Positions 44,866-53,529 of a stretch of 64,000 nucleotides of DNA are shown piece by piece. The stretch is from JALHNI01 sp044226365 (lineage in GTDB: Bacteria; Acidobacteriota; Terriglobia; Bryobacterales; Bryobacteraceae). The stretch covers positions 5,851 to 69,850 of the forward strand of contig JBGAHE010000025.1 of the NCBI GenBank assembly GCA_044226365.1. Direction: 5' to 3'. Below the pieces are notes generated by a model that had not been told where the DNA came from, did not search any database, and saw only the letters and a program-made list of their open reading frames with translations. Position numbers and translations under genes: made by a program. Numbering within the stretch: the first letter of the stretch is position 1; every line of letters begins with the position of its first letter.

Positions 44866-47532
44866 CTATTCCTGGCGAAGAGCCTGTCGAGGGTCCACCC
44901 GCAGAGCCCGAATGATCACCGGAACCGTCGCCAGTGTACAAATAATCGTCAGACAGAGCAGCGGAAAACTCACCCGCCCGACTGACCACGGCCGCACCTG
45001 AAACAACATCGGCTCAATCAGTGGCATAGCAAAATACGACACCACCGCGCCCAGCAGCACCCCCGTCACCAGCACGCGCACCGCACCGCCCGCCATCCGC
45101 CGCGCGATGTCCCATGGCGAAGCGCCAATCGCCAGCCGCAGCCCGATCTCCTTGAACGCGCGCGTAAAGGAGAAGTGCAACAGACCCACCAAACCCAGCG
45201 CCGCCACCAGCAGTGCCAGCACACCCAGGAACGACGACAGCCAACCGAGCAGACGCTCCCGGCGCAACGTGCCGTCGAGCAAATCCGGATACGGCGTCTG
45301 GCTTGTGATGCGCACGCTGGGTGCCAGGCGCCCCAGGGCCCGCGTCAGATCGACGTCGTCCCCACGGACGCTCAGCGTCGCCTGGTTCATGCTTTCGTAC
45401 GGCGCGATCACCAGCGGCTCGATCGGCTGGTGCAGATTCACTACCTGGAAGTCCGCCACCACGCCAATCACCTTCTGCGCGATCGGCCCCTGTGGCGATT
45501 GTCGCTGAAACTCGAAGCCCAATGGCTGGGCTTGGCCCAAGTACTGCCGCACGAAGGACTCGCTCACCAAAACTGCGGGCGTCCCTAAGTCCGCCGGCGC
45601 AAAGTCGCGGCCCGCGCGCAGCGCAATCGAGAACGTAGCCAGAAATCCCGGCGACCCGCCCAGATAAATCGGCCGTGGCGATGGCCGCCCCTCCCCCAGC
45701 AGGACCGTAGCCCGCGCCTGGCGACCCTCGGCCGGCACACACGTCGAGAGGCTCGCGGCCTCCACCCCAGGCTCGCGCCCCAGGGCGTCCATCAACTTCG
45801 TGGTGGACTCCGTCGTCCACGAACCCGGCTCGGTCGCCACCGTCGCCACCGTCACGCGCTCCGGCACAAACCCCAGGTCCGCTCGTTCCAGGTTGCGCAA
45901 CGACGTCCCCAACAATCCCGCAAAGTGCAGCACGACGAACGTCAACGCCACCTGCAGGGCCACCAGCGGATGCAGCAGCCGCGCAGTGGCCGGCAAGGCG
46001 CCGGCCCGCATCGCCCCGGCCAGCGATACGGACGAGGCTCGCCAGGCCGGCAGCAATCCGAACAGCAGCGTGGACAGTCCGCCGGCCACCAATAAAAACG
46101 CAAGAAAGCGGCGGTCCGGCTGCAGATCCAGAAACGCAGGAAAGTCCGCTGCGCCCAGCCGCGCCACGATCGCCGGCCCAGCCAACTGGGCGATCACCCA
46201 CCCCAAGATACAAGCCACCCCGGCCAGCAGCACGCTCTCCACCAACATCTGCCGCATCACCCGCCAGCGCCCCGCCCCAATCGCCATGCGCAACGCAAAC
46301 TCGCGTTCGCGAGCCACCGCGCGCGCCACCAGCAGATTGCCGACGTTCGCACACGCGGCCAGTAGCACCAGGCCCACGATCATCGCCACAATCCACAGCG
46401 GCTTCTCGAATTGCGAGCGCATATACGTGGAGATGTCGGCGGCGGGATGAATCAGCAGCTTGGCGTTGCGATAGTCGCGCAGCGACGCTTCCTGCCCCCG
46501 CCGCCCCCGGGGCACGTGCAACAGCGCTTCGTTCTGCTGCCGATAGTCCTCGAAGGTCTTCTGCAGGCGCGCCCCGGTGGCTGGTCGATCCGCGCCATCG
46601 CGCCATCGCGCATGAACCTGGAAGAAAGTTGCTTCCGGACGCCGCACAAACGCCGGGCGCATCCGTGTCGTAAGGGGCAGCCAGATGTCGGTGGGCGCCC
46701 CGGGTTCAGCCCCGTGGAAACCCTTCGGCGCCACGCCCGCCACTTCGTAGCGGCCCGCGTCCAGCCCGCGCACAAAGAGCGAGAATTGCCGCCCGATCAC
46801 TCCCGGATCGCGGCGAAAGCGGCTCTCCCAAAAGCGATCGCTCAGCACCGCTCGCGCCGGCCCCACCGGCCATTCATCCCCTTCTGTGAGGAACCGGCCC
46901 AGCACCGGTTGCAGTTGCAGCGTGGCGAACGCCCCGCCGTTGATCCACTGCGGCCGGATCGGCTCATCCGGCGCGCCATCGAAACGCACCGTCTGGCGAG
47001 GACCGCCGAAGGAAACGCCGTAGAGTTCAAGATCCGGGGCCGCCGCCGTCCGCAATTTCTCAAACGCGGGATAGCTGAAGTTGACGTTCTCCCGCGAGCG
47101 CCACGCACCCCCCGGGCCCGGACCGTCATAAGCCAGAAACGCCAGTTGCTCCGGACGCGGCACCGGCAGCGGCCGCAACATCAGCGCATCCACCAGCGAG
47201 AAGGCCGTCGACGCCGCACCGATGGCGCACGAGAGCGACACCATCACCGCCACCGTCGACACCGGATTCTTCACCAGCATCCGCCAGCCGAAGCGCGCGT
47301 CCTGCCCCAGCGACTCTACCCACCCCGCCGCCTTCGCCTCCCGGCTCGCTTCGCGCACCCGCAGTTGACTCCCGAAGCGCCGGTGAACCTCGCGTTCCGC
47401 CTCTTCCCGCGTGCGGCCCTGGCGCATGTACTCATCCACGCGCTCATCCAGATGGAACTGCAGTTCGTCCTGCAGATCGCGTTCCAGCCGCTGCGTCCCG
47501 AAGGCGTTGGTGAGCCGTGTAAGCCGGGACAT
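44866..47532 (-). CDS. ADOP-type ABC transporter permease with N-terminal cytoplasmic extension
   Basis: 888 residues. An N-terminal cytoplasmic extension (about 1-70, with RDLQDELQFHLDERVDEYMRQG up to FGSQLRVREASRE) is the kind found in PadR-linked ADOP proteins. Then come a first transmembrane helix (about 90-115), MacB-core-like periplasmic domain, FtsX block (about 380-500), second periplasmic domain and a C-terminal FtsX block with the FKEIGLRLAIGAS signature. The start at 47532 is 8 bp behind the PadR stop, so regulator and permease are co-transcribed. Substrate and ATPase partner are not encoded here. Confidence 0.92.
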   Translation of the reverse strand: MSRLTRLTNAFGTQRLERDLQDELQFHLDERVDEYMRQGRTREEAEREVHRRFGSQLRVREASREAKAAGWVESLGQDARFGWRMLVKNPVSTVAVMVSLSCAIGAASTAFSLVDALMLRPLPVPRPEQLAFLAYDGPGPGGAWRSRENVNFSYPAFEKLRTAAAPDLELYGVSFGGPRQTVRFDGAPDEPIRPQWINGGAFATLQLQPVLGRFLTEGDEWPVGPARAVLSDRFWESRFRRDPGVIGRQFSLFVRGLDAGRYEVAGVAPKGFHGAEPGAPTDIWLPLTTRMRPAFVRRPEATFFQVHARWRDGADRPATGARLQKTFEDYRQQNEALLHVPRGRRGQEASLRDYRNAKLLIHPAADISTYMRSQFEKPLWIVAMIVGLVLLAACANVGNLLVARAVAREREFALRMAIGAGRWRVMRQMLVESVLLAGVACILGWVIAQLAGPAIVARLGAADFPAFLDLQPDRRFLAFLLVAGGLSTLLFGLLPAWRASSVSLAGAMRAGALPATARLLHPLVALQVALTFVVLHFAGLLGTSLRNLERADLGFVPERVTVATVATEPGSWTTESTTKLMDALGREPGVEAASLSTCVPAEGRQARATVLLGEGRPSPRPIYLGGSPGFLATFSIALRAGRDFAPADLGTPAVLVSESFVRQYLGQAQPLGFEFQRQSPQGPIAQKVIGVVADFQVVNLHQPIEPLVIAPYESMNQATLSVRGDDVDLTRALGRLAPSVRITSQTPYPDLLDGTLRRERLLGWLSSFLGVLALLVAALGLVGLLHFSFTRAFKEIGLRLAIGASPWDIARRMAGGAVRVLVTGVLLGAVVSYFAMPLIEPMLFQVRPWSVGRVSFPLLCLTIICTLATVPVIIRALRVDPRQALRQE

Positions 47533-47540
47533 TGGGAAGC

Positions 47541-47870
47541 TTATGCCAGGCTCAGAATGCGGCCCACGGCGTCCGTGATCGCCCGCCAGCGCACCGCCTC
47601 AGTATCGAGATAACGGCGTCCTTCGTCGGTAATCTCGTACACCCGCGCCCGCCGCTTATTCGCCGTAATCACCCACTTGGCGTCGATCCAGCCGCTCTCC
47701 TCCAGCCGATGCAATGCCGGATAAAGCGAGCCTTCTTCCACCCGCAACACGTCTTCGGAGATGGCTTCGATTTGCGTGGCCAAACCATAGCCGTGGAGCG
47801 GTCCGCGGCTGGCCAACAGCTTCAGCACCAGCAGGGGAAGCGAGCCTTGTAGTGCATCGGGACGGGCCAT
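47541..47870 (-). CDS. PadR-family transcriptional regulator
   Basis: 109-residue winged-helix repressor of the short PadR type. Family blocks are LLVLKLLASRGPLHGYGLATQIEA-like N-terminal helices, VEEGSLYPALHRLEESGWI in the wing region and RARVYEITDEGRRYL. PadR genes next to ADOP permeases are a recurring acidobacterial pair in which the regulator probably controls the permease. A good promoter (47897-47924) sits about 20 nt upstream, with an AGAATTCT palindrome at 47888-47895 near the expected start point that might be its own operator. Confidence 0.95.
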   Translation of the reverse strand: MARPDALQGSLPLLVLKLLASRGPLHGYGLATQIEAISEDVLRVEEGSLYPALHRLEESGWIDAKWVITANKRRARVYEITDEGRRYLDTEAVRWRAITDAVGRILSLA

Positions 47871-47887
47871 GATCAGTTTTCTTGGTG

Positions 47888-47924
47888 AGAATTCTGATTA
47901 TGGCAGATCGGCGCTCAGAGTCAA
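47888..47924 (-). promoter_or_regulatory. Predicted promoter and palindrome of the PadR-ADOP operon
   Basis: Minus-strand TTGACT (47919-47924) and CATAAT (47897-47902) with a 16-bp spacer; each differs from consensus at one base. The palindrome AGAATTCT (47888-47895) follows at the expected start point. The -35 overlaps the stop of the lipoprotein gene. Confidence 0.6.
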
Positions 47925-48316
47925 GTCGTGGGCCCCGCCCACTGACCATCGGCTCCTCGCGTAAAGAGAAAACCACGCGCTTGCCGCTTCTCGAAATTCA
48001 GACCCGGCAAATGCACCGCGGACTCTGCGACTTCCACCGCCTGAATCATCGCCGACCCCAACCGCAGCCGTTCCACCTCCGGCCGAATGGTCGCCCACAC
48101 CTCGCCGATTTCGCCGACCAGCGCCGGGTCGGTGGTCTTCTTGTGCGTGCGATAACTCAACGTGAACAGGTTGCTCCCGTTCGAAAACTTCGTGACCACC
48201 GGCTCGTTCATCAGCACAACGTGCCGTCCCGAGAGCAACCGTACGATTCGCCCCTGCGGCGTCGAGCAACCGCTGAGAAGAAGCAGGAAGACAGCCACGG
48301 GCCTGAAAGCTCGCAT
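47921..48316 (-). CDS. Small lipoprotein of unknown function
   Basis: 131 residues. The N-terminus MRAFRPVAVFLLLLSGCSTPQG has a classical lipobox (LSGC, cysteine 17), so it should be lipidated and membrane attached. The mature part is a mixed-charge domain (RLLSGRHVVLMNEPVVTKF, TLSYRTHKKTTDP) that I do not recognise. It is on the same strand and upstream of padR, and its stop overlaps the PadR promoter -35. It is divergent from the glycerophosphodiesterase gene by 55 bp. Third-position GC is high and similar to its neighbours, which supports a real gene. Confidence 0.65.
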   Translation of the reverse strand: MRAFRPVAVFLLLLSGCSTPQGRIVRLLSGRHVVLMNEPVVTKFSNGSNLFTLSYRTHKKTTDPALVGEIGEVWATIRPEVERLRLGSAMIQAVEVAESAVHLPGLNFEKRQARGFLFTRGADGQWAGPTT

Positions 48317-48371
48317 CCCCCGACGATAGCAAGTTGCTCGCGGCCTGTCCGGCAGAGTGAAATAGAGGGCG

Positions 48372-49217
48372 ATGCGTTCCCTCCTCTTCTCCGCCCTGCT
48401 GGCGACTTCCCTTCACGCCGCCCCGCCCGTCGTTGCCGCCCATCGCGGTGGCGCGTCACTCATGCCGGAGAACACCTTGCCCGCCTTCGAAAACGCGCTC
48501 CGTCTCGGCGTACCGATTCTCGAGTTCGACATCAACCTCACCGCCGACGGCCAGTTGGTCCTCCACCATGACTCCGACGTGAACCCCGAAGTCTGCCAGC
48601 CCGTACCCGGCTCGAGCGTCAAGCCCGGACCCATCCGCCTGCTCACGCTCGCTCAACTGCGCGAGTTCGATTGCGGCTCACGCCGTCCGGCTTCGCGCCC
48701 CAAGCAAGCCCTCTCGCCCGGCGCCGGCATGCCCACACTCGACGAATTCTTTCGCACCGTCGCCGGCAGCCGCGCCCTCTTGCTGGGCGAAACCAAAATG
48801 CCCGCCCCGGATGCCCCGCAACCCATCGACCCCATCCGCTTCGTCAACCTGATTGAGCCCCTCGTGCGTAAGTACAAACTGGAGGACCGCTTCATTCTGC
48901 AGTCCTTCGACTACCGCACCATCGACGCCATGCGTAAAAAGAATCCGCGCATCGCCCGATGCCTGCTCGGTGCGCGCCGCTTCAAGCCGGACTATCTCAA
49001 GCTCGCCCGCGAGCACGGCGCCACCCACCTGATGATGACCCTGCCCGATGCCGACGCCGCCGGCTTCCAGCAATTGAAAAACGCCGGCCTCAAGCTCTTC
49101 ACCGGCACCGCGAATCGCGAAGCCGAATGGCCCGACTACGTGCGCTTAGGCTTCGACGCCATCCTTACCGACGACCCGGAAGCGGCGCTGGCCTTCCTGC
49201 GGCGTCAGCCGAAGTAG
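48372..49217 (+). CDS. Glycerophosphodiester phosphodiesterase, exported
   Basis: 281-residue TIM-barrel enzyme that hydrolyses glycerophosphodiesters (deacylated phospholipids) to glycerol-3-phosphate and an alcohol. A signal peptide (about 1-15) precedes AAHRGGASLMPENT with the catalytic histidine, LEFDINLTADGQLVLHHD with metal ligands, and a late FTGTANREAEW segment. The length is standard for the bacterial periplasmic GDPD. Its 3' end overlaps the convergent ankyrin-fusion gene by 53 bp. Confidence 0.9.
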   Translation: MRSLLFSALLATSLHAAPPVVAAHRGGASLMPENTLPAFENALRLGVPILEFDINLTADGQLVLHHDSDVNPEVCQPVPGSSVKPGPIRLLTLAQLREFDCGSRRPASRPKQALSPGAGMPTLDEFFRTVAGSRALLLGETKMPAPDAPQPIDPIRFVNLIEPLVRKYKLEDRFILQSFDYRTIDAMRKKNPRIARCLLGARRFKPDYLKLAREHGATHLMMTLPDADAAGFQQLKNAGLKLFTGTANREAEWPDYVRLGFDAILTDDPEAALAFLRRQPK

Positions 49218-51069
49218 TCGTCACCGGCATCGTCGCCAGCAACGCCATCGTGGACCACGCTCCCGCCGAAGCCGAAATCCACTGATGGTGGCCATACGGA
49301 TAACCGAAGTCCATAATCGGCTGCACCGGATGACTGCGGCTCAACACCGGCCACGAGCCATCCGGACGCTGCTGGGCCAGCAGATACGCCACCCCGCGCC
49401 GATACGCCGGATGCGTCGCCGGCACCCCTGCCACATACAACGCATATAAGGACTCGCCCGTCGCATACGCATCGGACTGCAGCATCGGCAACTGCGCCCA
49501 ACCGCCATCCGGACGCTGCAGCGCCAGCAATCCCTTCACCGCCGCCTCATGCTTCGCTCCCGCCCAAGCCAGGCCCATCAGCCGCAACGCGTGGTCTTCG
49601 GTATCGCGGGGCGTTTGCGCTTGCAGCCATTGCGCCGCCCGCGTCACCCGCTCGCGAAATTCCGCGGCCCGTCCTGGCAACGGCATCAACTGCAGAGCCC
49701 GCATCGCGACCGCCGTAAAAGTGATGTCCGTATACTCCTGCGGCGGACGGTAATCCTGCGACTTGAAGCGCCCACTCGGCTCCTGCCGCGTCGAGATGTG
49801 ATGCACCATCATCTCCACCGGAAAAGTCAGCGTACGGCTCTCCGCCGCGATGCCCAGCACCGGATACGGATTGATGTCCGGCACACTGGTGCCAATCAGA
49901 TTCGACCTTGCCCGCCGTCCCCGCGCCAGGTTTGCCGCCGTCTCATACTCCTCGCGGGCCAGCTTCGCATTGATCGGCACTCCCCGCTCGCGCGCCATCA
50001 CCGCGGCCATCGCCGGCAGCGAGTTGTGATGGCAGGACGTGCACTTCATCGCCGCCGTCAGCGGCGCGCCGATCTTCTGCAGCCCCGGCAAACTGCGTTC
50101 CACGGCCGCCTTCACCGAATTCTCTTTCAGCGGCGCCGGCAACGGCTCACTCCCTCCTGGCTCCGGCGCACCCGCCTTGCGCAACGCCGCCACGATCGGC
50201 GTCTCGCCGAAGCGCAATGCCAACGAAAGCGCCGTCTCGCCCAGGTCATTCTTCGGCTTCGGATCGGCGCCCTTGGCCAGCAGATAGTCCACCACGGCCC
50301 GCGCGCCGGGTTCATAGGAAATCGCCGCCCGCATCAACGCCGTGTAGCCCCGCCGGTCCACCGCGTTCACCTCCGCGCCCTTCTCCGCCAGCATCTTCAC
50401 CATGGTGAGATCCCCGAAGCCGGCCGCATCCTGCAGAGCGGTGCGCATCTGCCGCGCTCCATTCGGCGACGCGCCTTGCGCCAGCGCGATCTCCACACAT
50501 TCGCGGCAATGGCCAAAGGCACTGGAGCGCGCCAGTTCCTGATTGTCCGCCACCTTCGCGCCCTTGGCGATCAGCAACCGCATCAGAGCCAGGTCGCCAT
50601 TCACGCCCGAACGCAATAGGGCCGTAAAGCCATTCGCGGGCTTGGCCGACGGATTCGCTCCCTTCTCGAGCAGCAAGGCCGCCACAGCCGCGTTACCCGG
50701 CCGGTCCGCCGCAATCATCAGCGCCGTATCGCCCGCGCCGGTAACGGCATCCACTTTGGCGCCGCGCTCAAGCAGCAAGCGAGTTTTGGCGAGATCATAG
50801 GCCGCCATGTGCAGCGCCGTTACCCCATCGGCATTCGCCGCATTCACGTCCGCCCCCGCGTCGAGCAGCGCGCGCATCACCTCCGGCCCCGCCGCCATCA
50901 CCGCATACATCAGGGGCGTCAAGCCATCGTCGTTGGCCACATCCAAACCCGCTTTGGACGTCACCTGTGCCTTCACCGCCCGTACGTCGCCCGCGCGAAT
51001 GGCCTGATAAACAGCCGAATCCGCCGCCAGCGCGGTCATCGCCCCCACTACCACCCACAGCAAGCGCAT
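49165..51069 (-). CDS. Exported fusion: ankyrin repeats, CxxCH site and prenyltransferase/terpene-cyclase-like toroid
   Basis: 634 residues, start ATG 51069 with GGAGG 9 nt in front (an in-frame TTG at 51078 abuts that site and is less likely). Signal peptide about 1-16. About eight ankyrin repeats fill residues 20-305 (for example DGLTPLMYAVMAAG, LLDAGADVNAANADGVTALH). A heme-like CTSCHHN is at 343-349. Residues about 445-615 have two QW-like motifs (LLALQRPDGGWAQL and YLLAQQRPDGSWPVL) typical of alpha-alpha toroids such as squalene cyclases. No DxDD/DCTAE catalytic motif is evident, so cyclase activity is doubtful. The C-terminal 17 codons run into the glycerophosphodiesterase gene on the other strand. 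Confidence 0.8.
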   Translation of the reverse strand: MRLLWVVVGAMTALAADSAVYQAIRAGDVRAVKAQVTSKAGLDVANDDGLTPLMYAVMAAGPEVMRALLDAGADVNAANADGVTALHMAAYDLAKTRLLLERGAKVDAVTGAGDTALMIAADRPGNAAVAALLLEKGANPSAKPANGFTALLRSGVNGDLALMRLLIAKGAKVADNQELARSSAFGHCRECVEIALAQGASPNGARQMRTALQDAAGFGDLTMVKMLAEKGAEVNAVDRRGYTALMRAAISYEPGARAVVDYLLAKGADPKPKNDLGETALSLALRFGETPIVAALRKAGAPEPGGSEPLPAPLKENSVKAAVERSLPGLQKIGAPLTAAMKCTSCHHNSLPAMAAVMARERGVPINAKLAREEYETAANLARGRRARSNLIGTSVPDINPYPVLGIAAESRTLTFPVEMMVHHISTRQEPSGRFKSQDYRPPQEYTDITFTAVAMRALQLMPLPGRAAEFRERVTRAAQWLQAQTPRDTEDHALRLMGLAWAGAKHEAAVKGLLALQRPDGGWAQLPMLQSDAYATGESLYALYVAGVPATHPAYRRGVAYLLAQQRPDGSWPVLSRSHPVQPIMDFGYPYGHHQWISASAGAWSTMALLATMPVTTTSADAAGRPAPLPGRR

Positions 51070-51102
51070 TTCGGCCAACCTCCGTTGGCGATGCTAGCAC
51101 GC

Positions 51103-52710
51103 CTACGCGAGAATCGCTTGCGCCCCCGCGATCAGCTCATCCAAATGCGCAGCGCTCTTCAGACTTTCCGCGTACAACTTGGTGATGTTCTCCGTGCCCG
51201 ACGGACGCGCCGCAAACCAGCCGTTCGCCGTCTCCACCTTCAACCCGCCGATCGCCGCGCCGTTGCCCGCCGCATGCGTCAACTTCGCCGTGATTGGATC
51301 GCCCGCCAGCGTCGTCGCCGCCACGGACTCCGCGTTCAGCTTCTTCAGCCGATCCTTCTGGTCCGGCGTCGCCGGCGTATCGATGCGCGTGTAATAAGAA
51401 ACGCCAAACTTCGCCGCCAGCTTCGCATAGCGCTGCGCCGGATCCTCGCCCGTGCGGGCCGTGATCTCCGCCGCCAGCAGACCCAGAATCAACCCGTCTT
51501 TATCCGTCGACCAGGCCTTGCCATTCCGCCGCAGGAAGCTCGCCCCCGCGCTCTCCTCGCCGCCAAAGCACACCGACCCATCGAATAACCCCGGCGTGAA
51601 CCACTTAAAGCCCACCGGCACTTCGAACAACCTGCGCCCGCGCGCCGCCACCACGCGATTGATCACCGAACTCGACACCAGCGTCTTGCCGATCGCCGCC
51701 GTCGCCGGCCACTCCGGGCGCGCCTCCAACAGGTAATCGATGGCCGCCGCCAGGTAATGATTCGGATTCATCAACCCGGCCGAAGGCGTCACAATGCCGT
51801 GCCGGTCCGCATCCGGATCATTGCCAAAGGCGATATCGAACTTGTCCTTCAAACCCACCAGCGACGCCATCGCATACGGGCTCGAACAATCCATGCGGAT
51901 CACCCCGTCATGATCCACCGTCATAAAGCCGAACGTCGGATCCACGCTTTGGTTCACCACGCTCATCGCCAGCCCGTACTGTTCGGCAATGCGCGCCCAG
52001 TAATCGACCGATGCCCCGCCCAGCGGATCCACGCCAATGCGGACGCCCGCCGCGCGAATCGCCTCCATGTCGATCACGTTCCCCAGATCGTTGATATAGG
52101 GCTTCGCCAGATCCATCGAGCGGACATTACCCGTGCCCCGCTTCACGCCTTTGTTCCCGCCGGCCAACAGTTCGTTCGCCCGCTTCTCCACCCAGCCCGT
52201 CACATCCGTATCGGCCGGCCCGCCGTTCGGTGGATTGTACTTAAAGCCGCCATCCGCCGGCGGATTGTGCGAAGGCGTGATCACGATGCCGTCGGCCCAA
52301 TGCGCCGTACGGCCTTCGTTCTCCACCAGAATGGCGCGCGAAATCACCGGCGTCGGCGCGTAGCCGTCGCCTTCCTGCACCACCACATCCACGCCATTGG
52401 CCACCAGAACTTCAATCGCCGTTCTCTCCGCCCAGCGCGACGCCGCATGCGTATCCTTGCCCAGATACAAGGGTCCGTCGATTCCGTGGCCCGCGCGATA
52501 CTCGCAGATCGCCTGCGTAATCGCCAGAATGTGCGCTTCATTGAAGGTCGACTTGCTCGGCGTGCCCCGATGGCCGCTTGTCCCGAAGCTCACCCGCTGC
52601 AGCGGATTCTCCGGATTCGGCACGTAAACGTAGTAATCGTCCTCGAGCTTCGCTACGTCAATCAGTAAAGATGCAGGAGCCGGTTGGCCCGCCAGTGAGC
52701 TAATCGCCAT
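51103..52710 (-). CDS. pgm: Phosphoglucomutase, alpha-D-glucose phosphate-specific
   Basis: 535 residues. Interconverts glucose-1-phosphate and glucose-6-phosphate in glycogen, trehalose and cell-envelope sugar metabolism. Motifs seen: RVSFGTSGHRG near residue 40-50, active phosphoserine S147 in TPSHNP, metal-binding DPDADRHG near residue 305, and sugar-binding GEESAGASF near 395. I start it at ATG 52710, where the family's N-terminus (AGQPAPASLLIDV) begins with an AGG upstream. The open frame extends past this start but only as antisense of the methyltransferase. It is divergent from that gene by 36 bp. Confidence 0.95.
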   Translation of the reverse strand: MAISSLAGQPAPASLLIDVAKLEDDYYVYVPNPENPLQRVSFGTSGHRGTPSKSTFNEAHILAITQAICEYRAGHGIDGPLYLGKDTHAASRWAERTAIEVLVANGVDVVVQEGDGYAPTPVISRAILVENEGRTAHWADGIVITPSHNPPADGGFKYNPPNGGPADTDVTGWVEKRANELLAGGNKGVKRGTGNVRSMDLAKPYINDLGNVIDMEAIRAAGVRIGVDPLGGASVDYWARIAEQYGLAMSVVNQSVDPTFGFMTVDHDGVIRMDCSSPYAMASLVGLKDKFDIAFGNDPDADRHGIVTPSAGLMNPNHYLAAAIDYLLEARPEWPATAAIGKTLVSSSVINRVVAARGRRLFEVPVGFKWFTPGLFDGSVCFGGEESAGASFLRRNGKAWSTDKDGLILGLLAAEITARTGEDPAQRYAKLAAKFGVSYYTRIDTPATPDQKDRLKKLNAESVAATTLAGDPITAKLTHAAGNGAAIGGLKVETANGWFAARPSGTENITKLYAESLKSAAHLDELIAGAQAILA

Positions 52711-52746
52711 CAGACCTATCGTAAATGCTAACGTGAGGATTCGCCC

Positions 52747-53529
52747 ATGCCCGAATCCATTGGCCTGCACCATGCTCTGCTCAAGAGCATCCGCAAAGGC
52801 ATTCAGAAAGGCTCCCTCACCGACGACGGCTATTGCGTCGCCGAGAGCTTCCACCTTTTGGAAGAAGCCTTGCGTGCCGAGTGCCAGCTTGCCGCGGTCG
52901 TGGTCTCCGAATCCGTCCGCTCCACCGTGGAGCGCCGGGTCAAAGGTCTGCGCGACGTTCGCGTCTACCAGCTTCCCGACCGCGACTTCAACGAACTCGC
53001 GGCCACCGAAAACAGTCAGGGCGTCATCTCGCTGGTGCGCCCCCCGGCCTGGACTCTCGACCAACTCTTCCGCGGCACCGCGCTGGTCGTCGTGCTCGAT
53101 GGCCTGCAGGACCCCGGCAACGCCGGCACCATCCTTCGCTCCGCTGAAGCCTTCGGCGCCACCGGCGTGCTCGCCGTCAAAGGCACCGTGAACCTCTACA
53201 ACCCCAAGGCCTTGCGCGCTTCTGCCGGCTCCCTGTTTCGTCTCCCCTGCATCCAGGGCGTGGAAGCCGAGATGGCGCGCGCTGCTCTCTCCCAACGAAA
53301 GGTCGACACCTACGCCGCCATGCCCGGCGGCGGCAAGTCCCTCTACGACGTCGACCTCACCCGCAAAACCGCTCTCATCGTCGGCAGCGAAGGACGCGGC
53401 GTCGGTCAGGATCTCCGCACCGCCGCCCTCGATCTCGTCATCCCCACCAACGGCGTCGAAAGTCTGAACGCCGCCATCGCCGCCAGCATCGTCCTCTACG
53501 AAGCCCGCCGCCAGCGGAGCGCCTCTTGA
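52747..53529 (+). CDS. SpoU/TrmH-family RNA 2'-O-methyltransferase
   Basis: 260 residues. N-terminal substrate-binding domain (about 1-95), then the SpoU knot domain. Motif 1 is DGLQDPGNAGTILRSAEAFG near residue 115-135, motif 2 is IVGSEGRGVG near 210, motif 3 is NGVESLNAAIAASIVLYEA near 230-250. These are the SAM-binding trefoil-knot marks. The target nucleotide (tRNA Gm18, or 23S rRNA as for RlmB-like members) is not decided by sequence reading. GAGG lies upstream of the ATG. The rarA gene begins with a TTG that overlaps its TGA stop, so the two are coupled. Confidence 0.93.
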   Translation: MPESIGLHHALLKSIRKGIQKGSLTDDGYCVAESFHLLEEALRAECQLAAVVVSESVRSTVERRVKGLRDVRVYQLPDRDFNELAATENSQGVISLVRPPAWTLDQLFRGTALVVVLDGLQDPGNAGTILRSAEAFGATGVLAVKGTVNLYNPKALRASAGSLFRLPCIQGVEAEMARAALSQRKVDTYAAMPGGGKSLYDVDLTRKTALIVGSEGRGVGQDLRTAALDLVIPTNGVESLNAAIAASIVLYEARRQRSAS

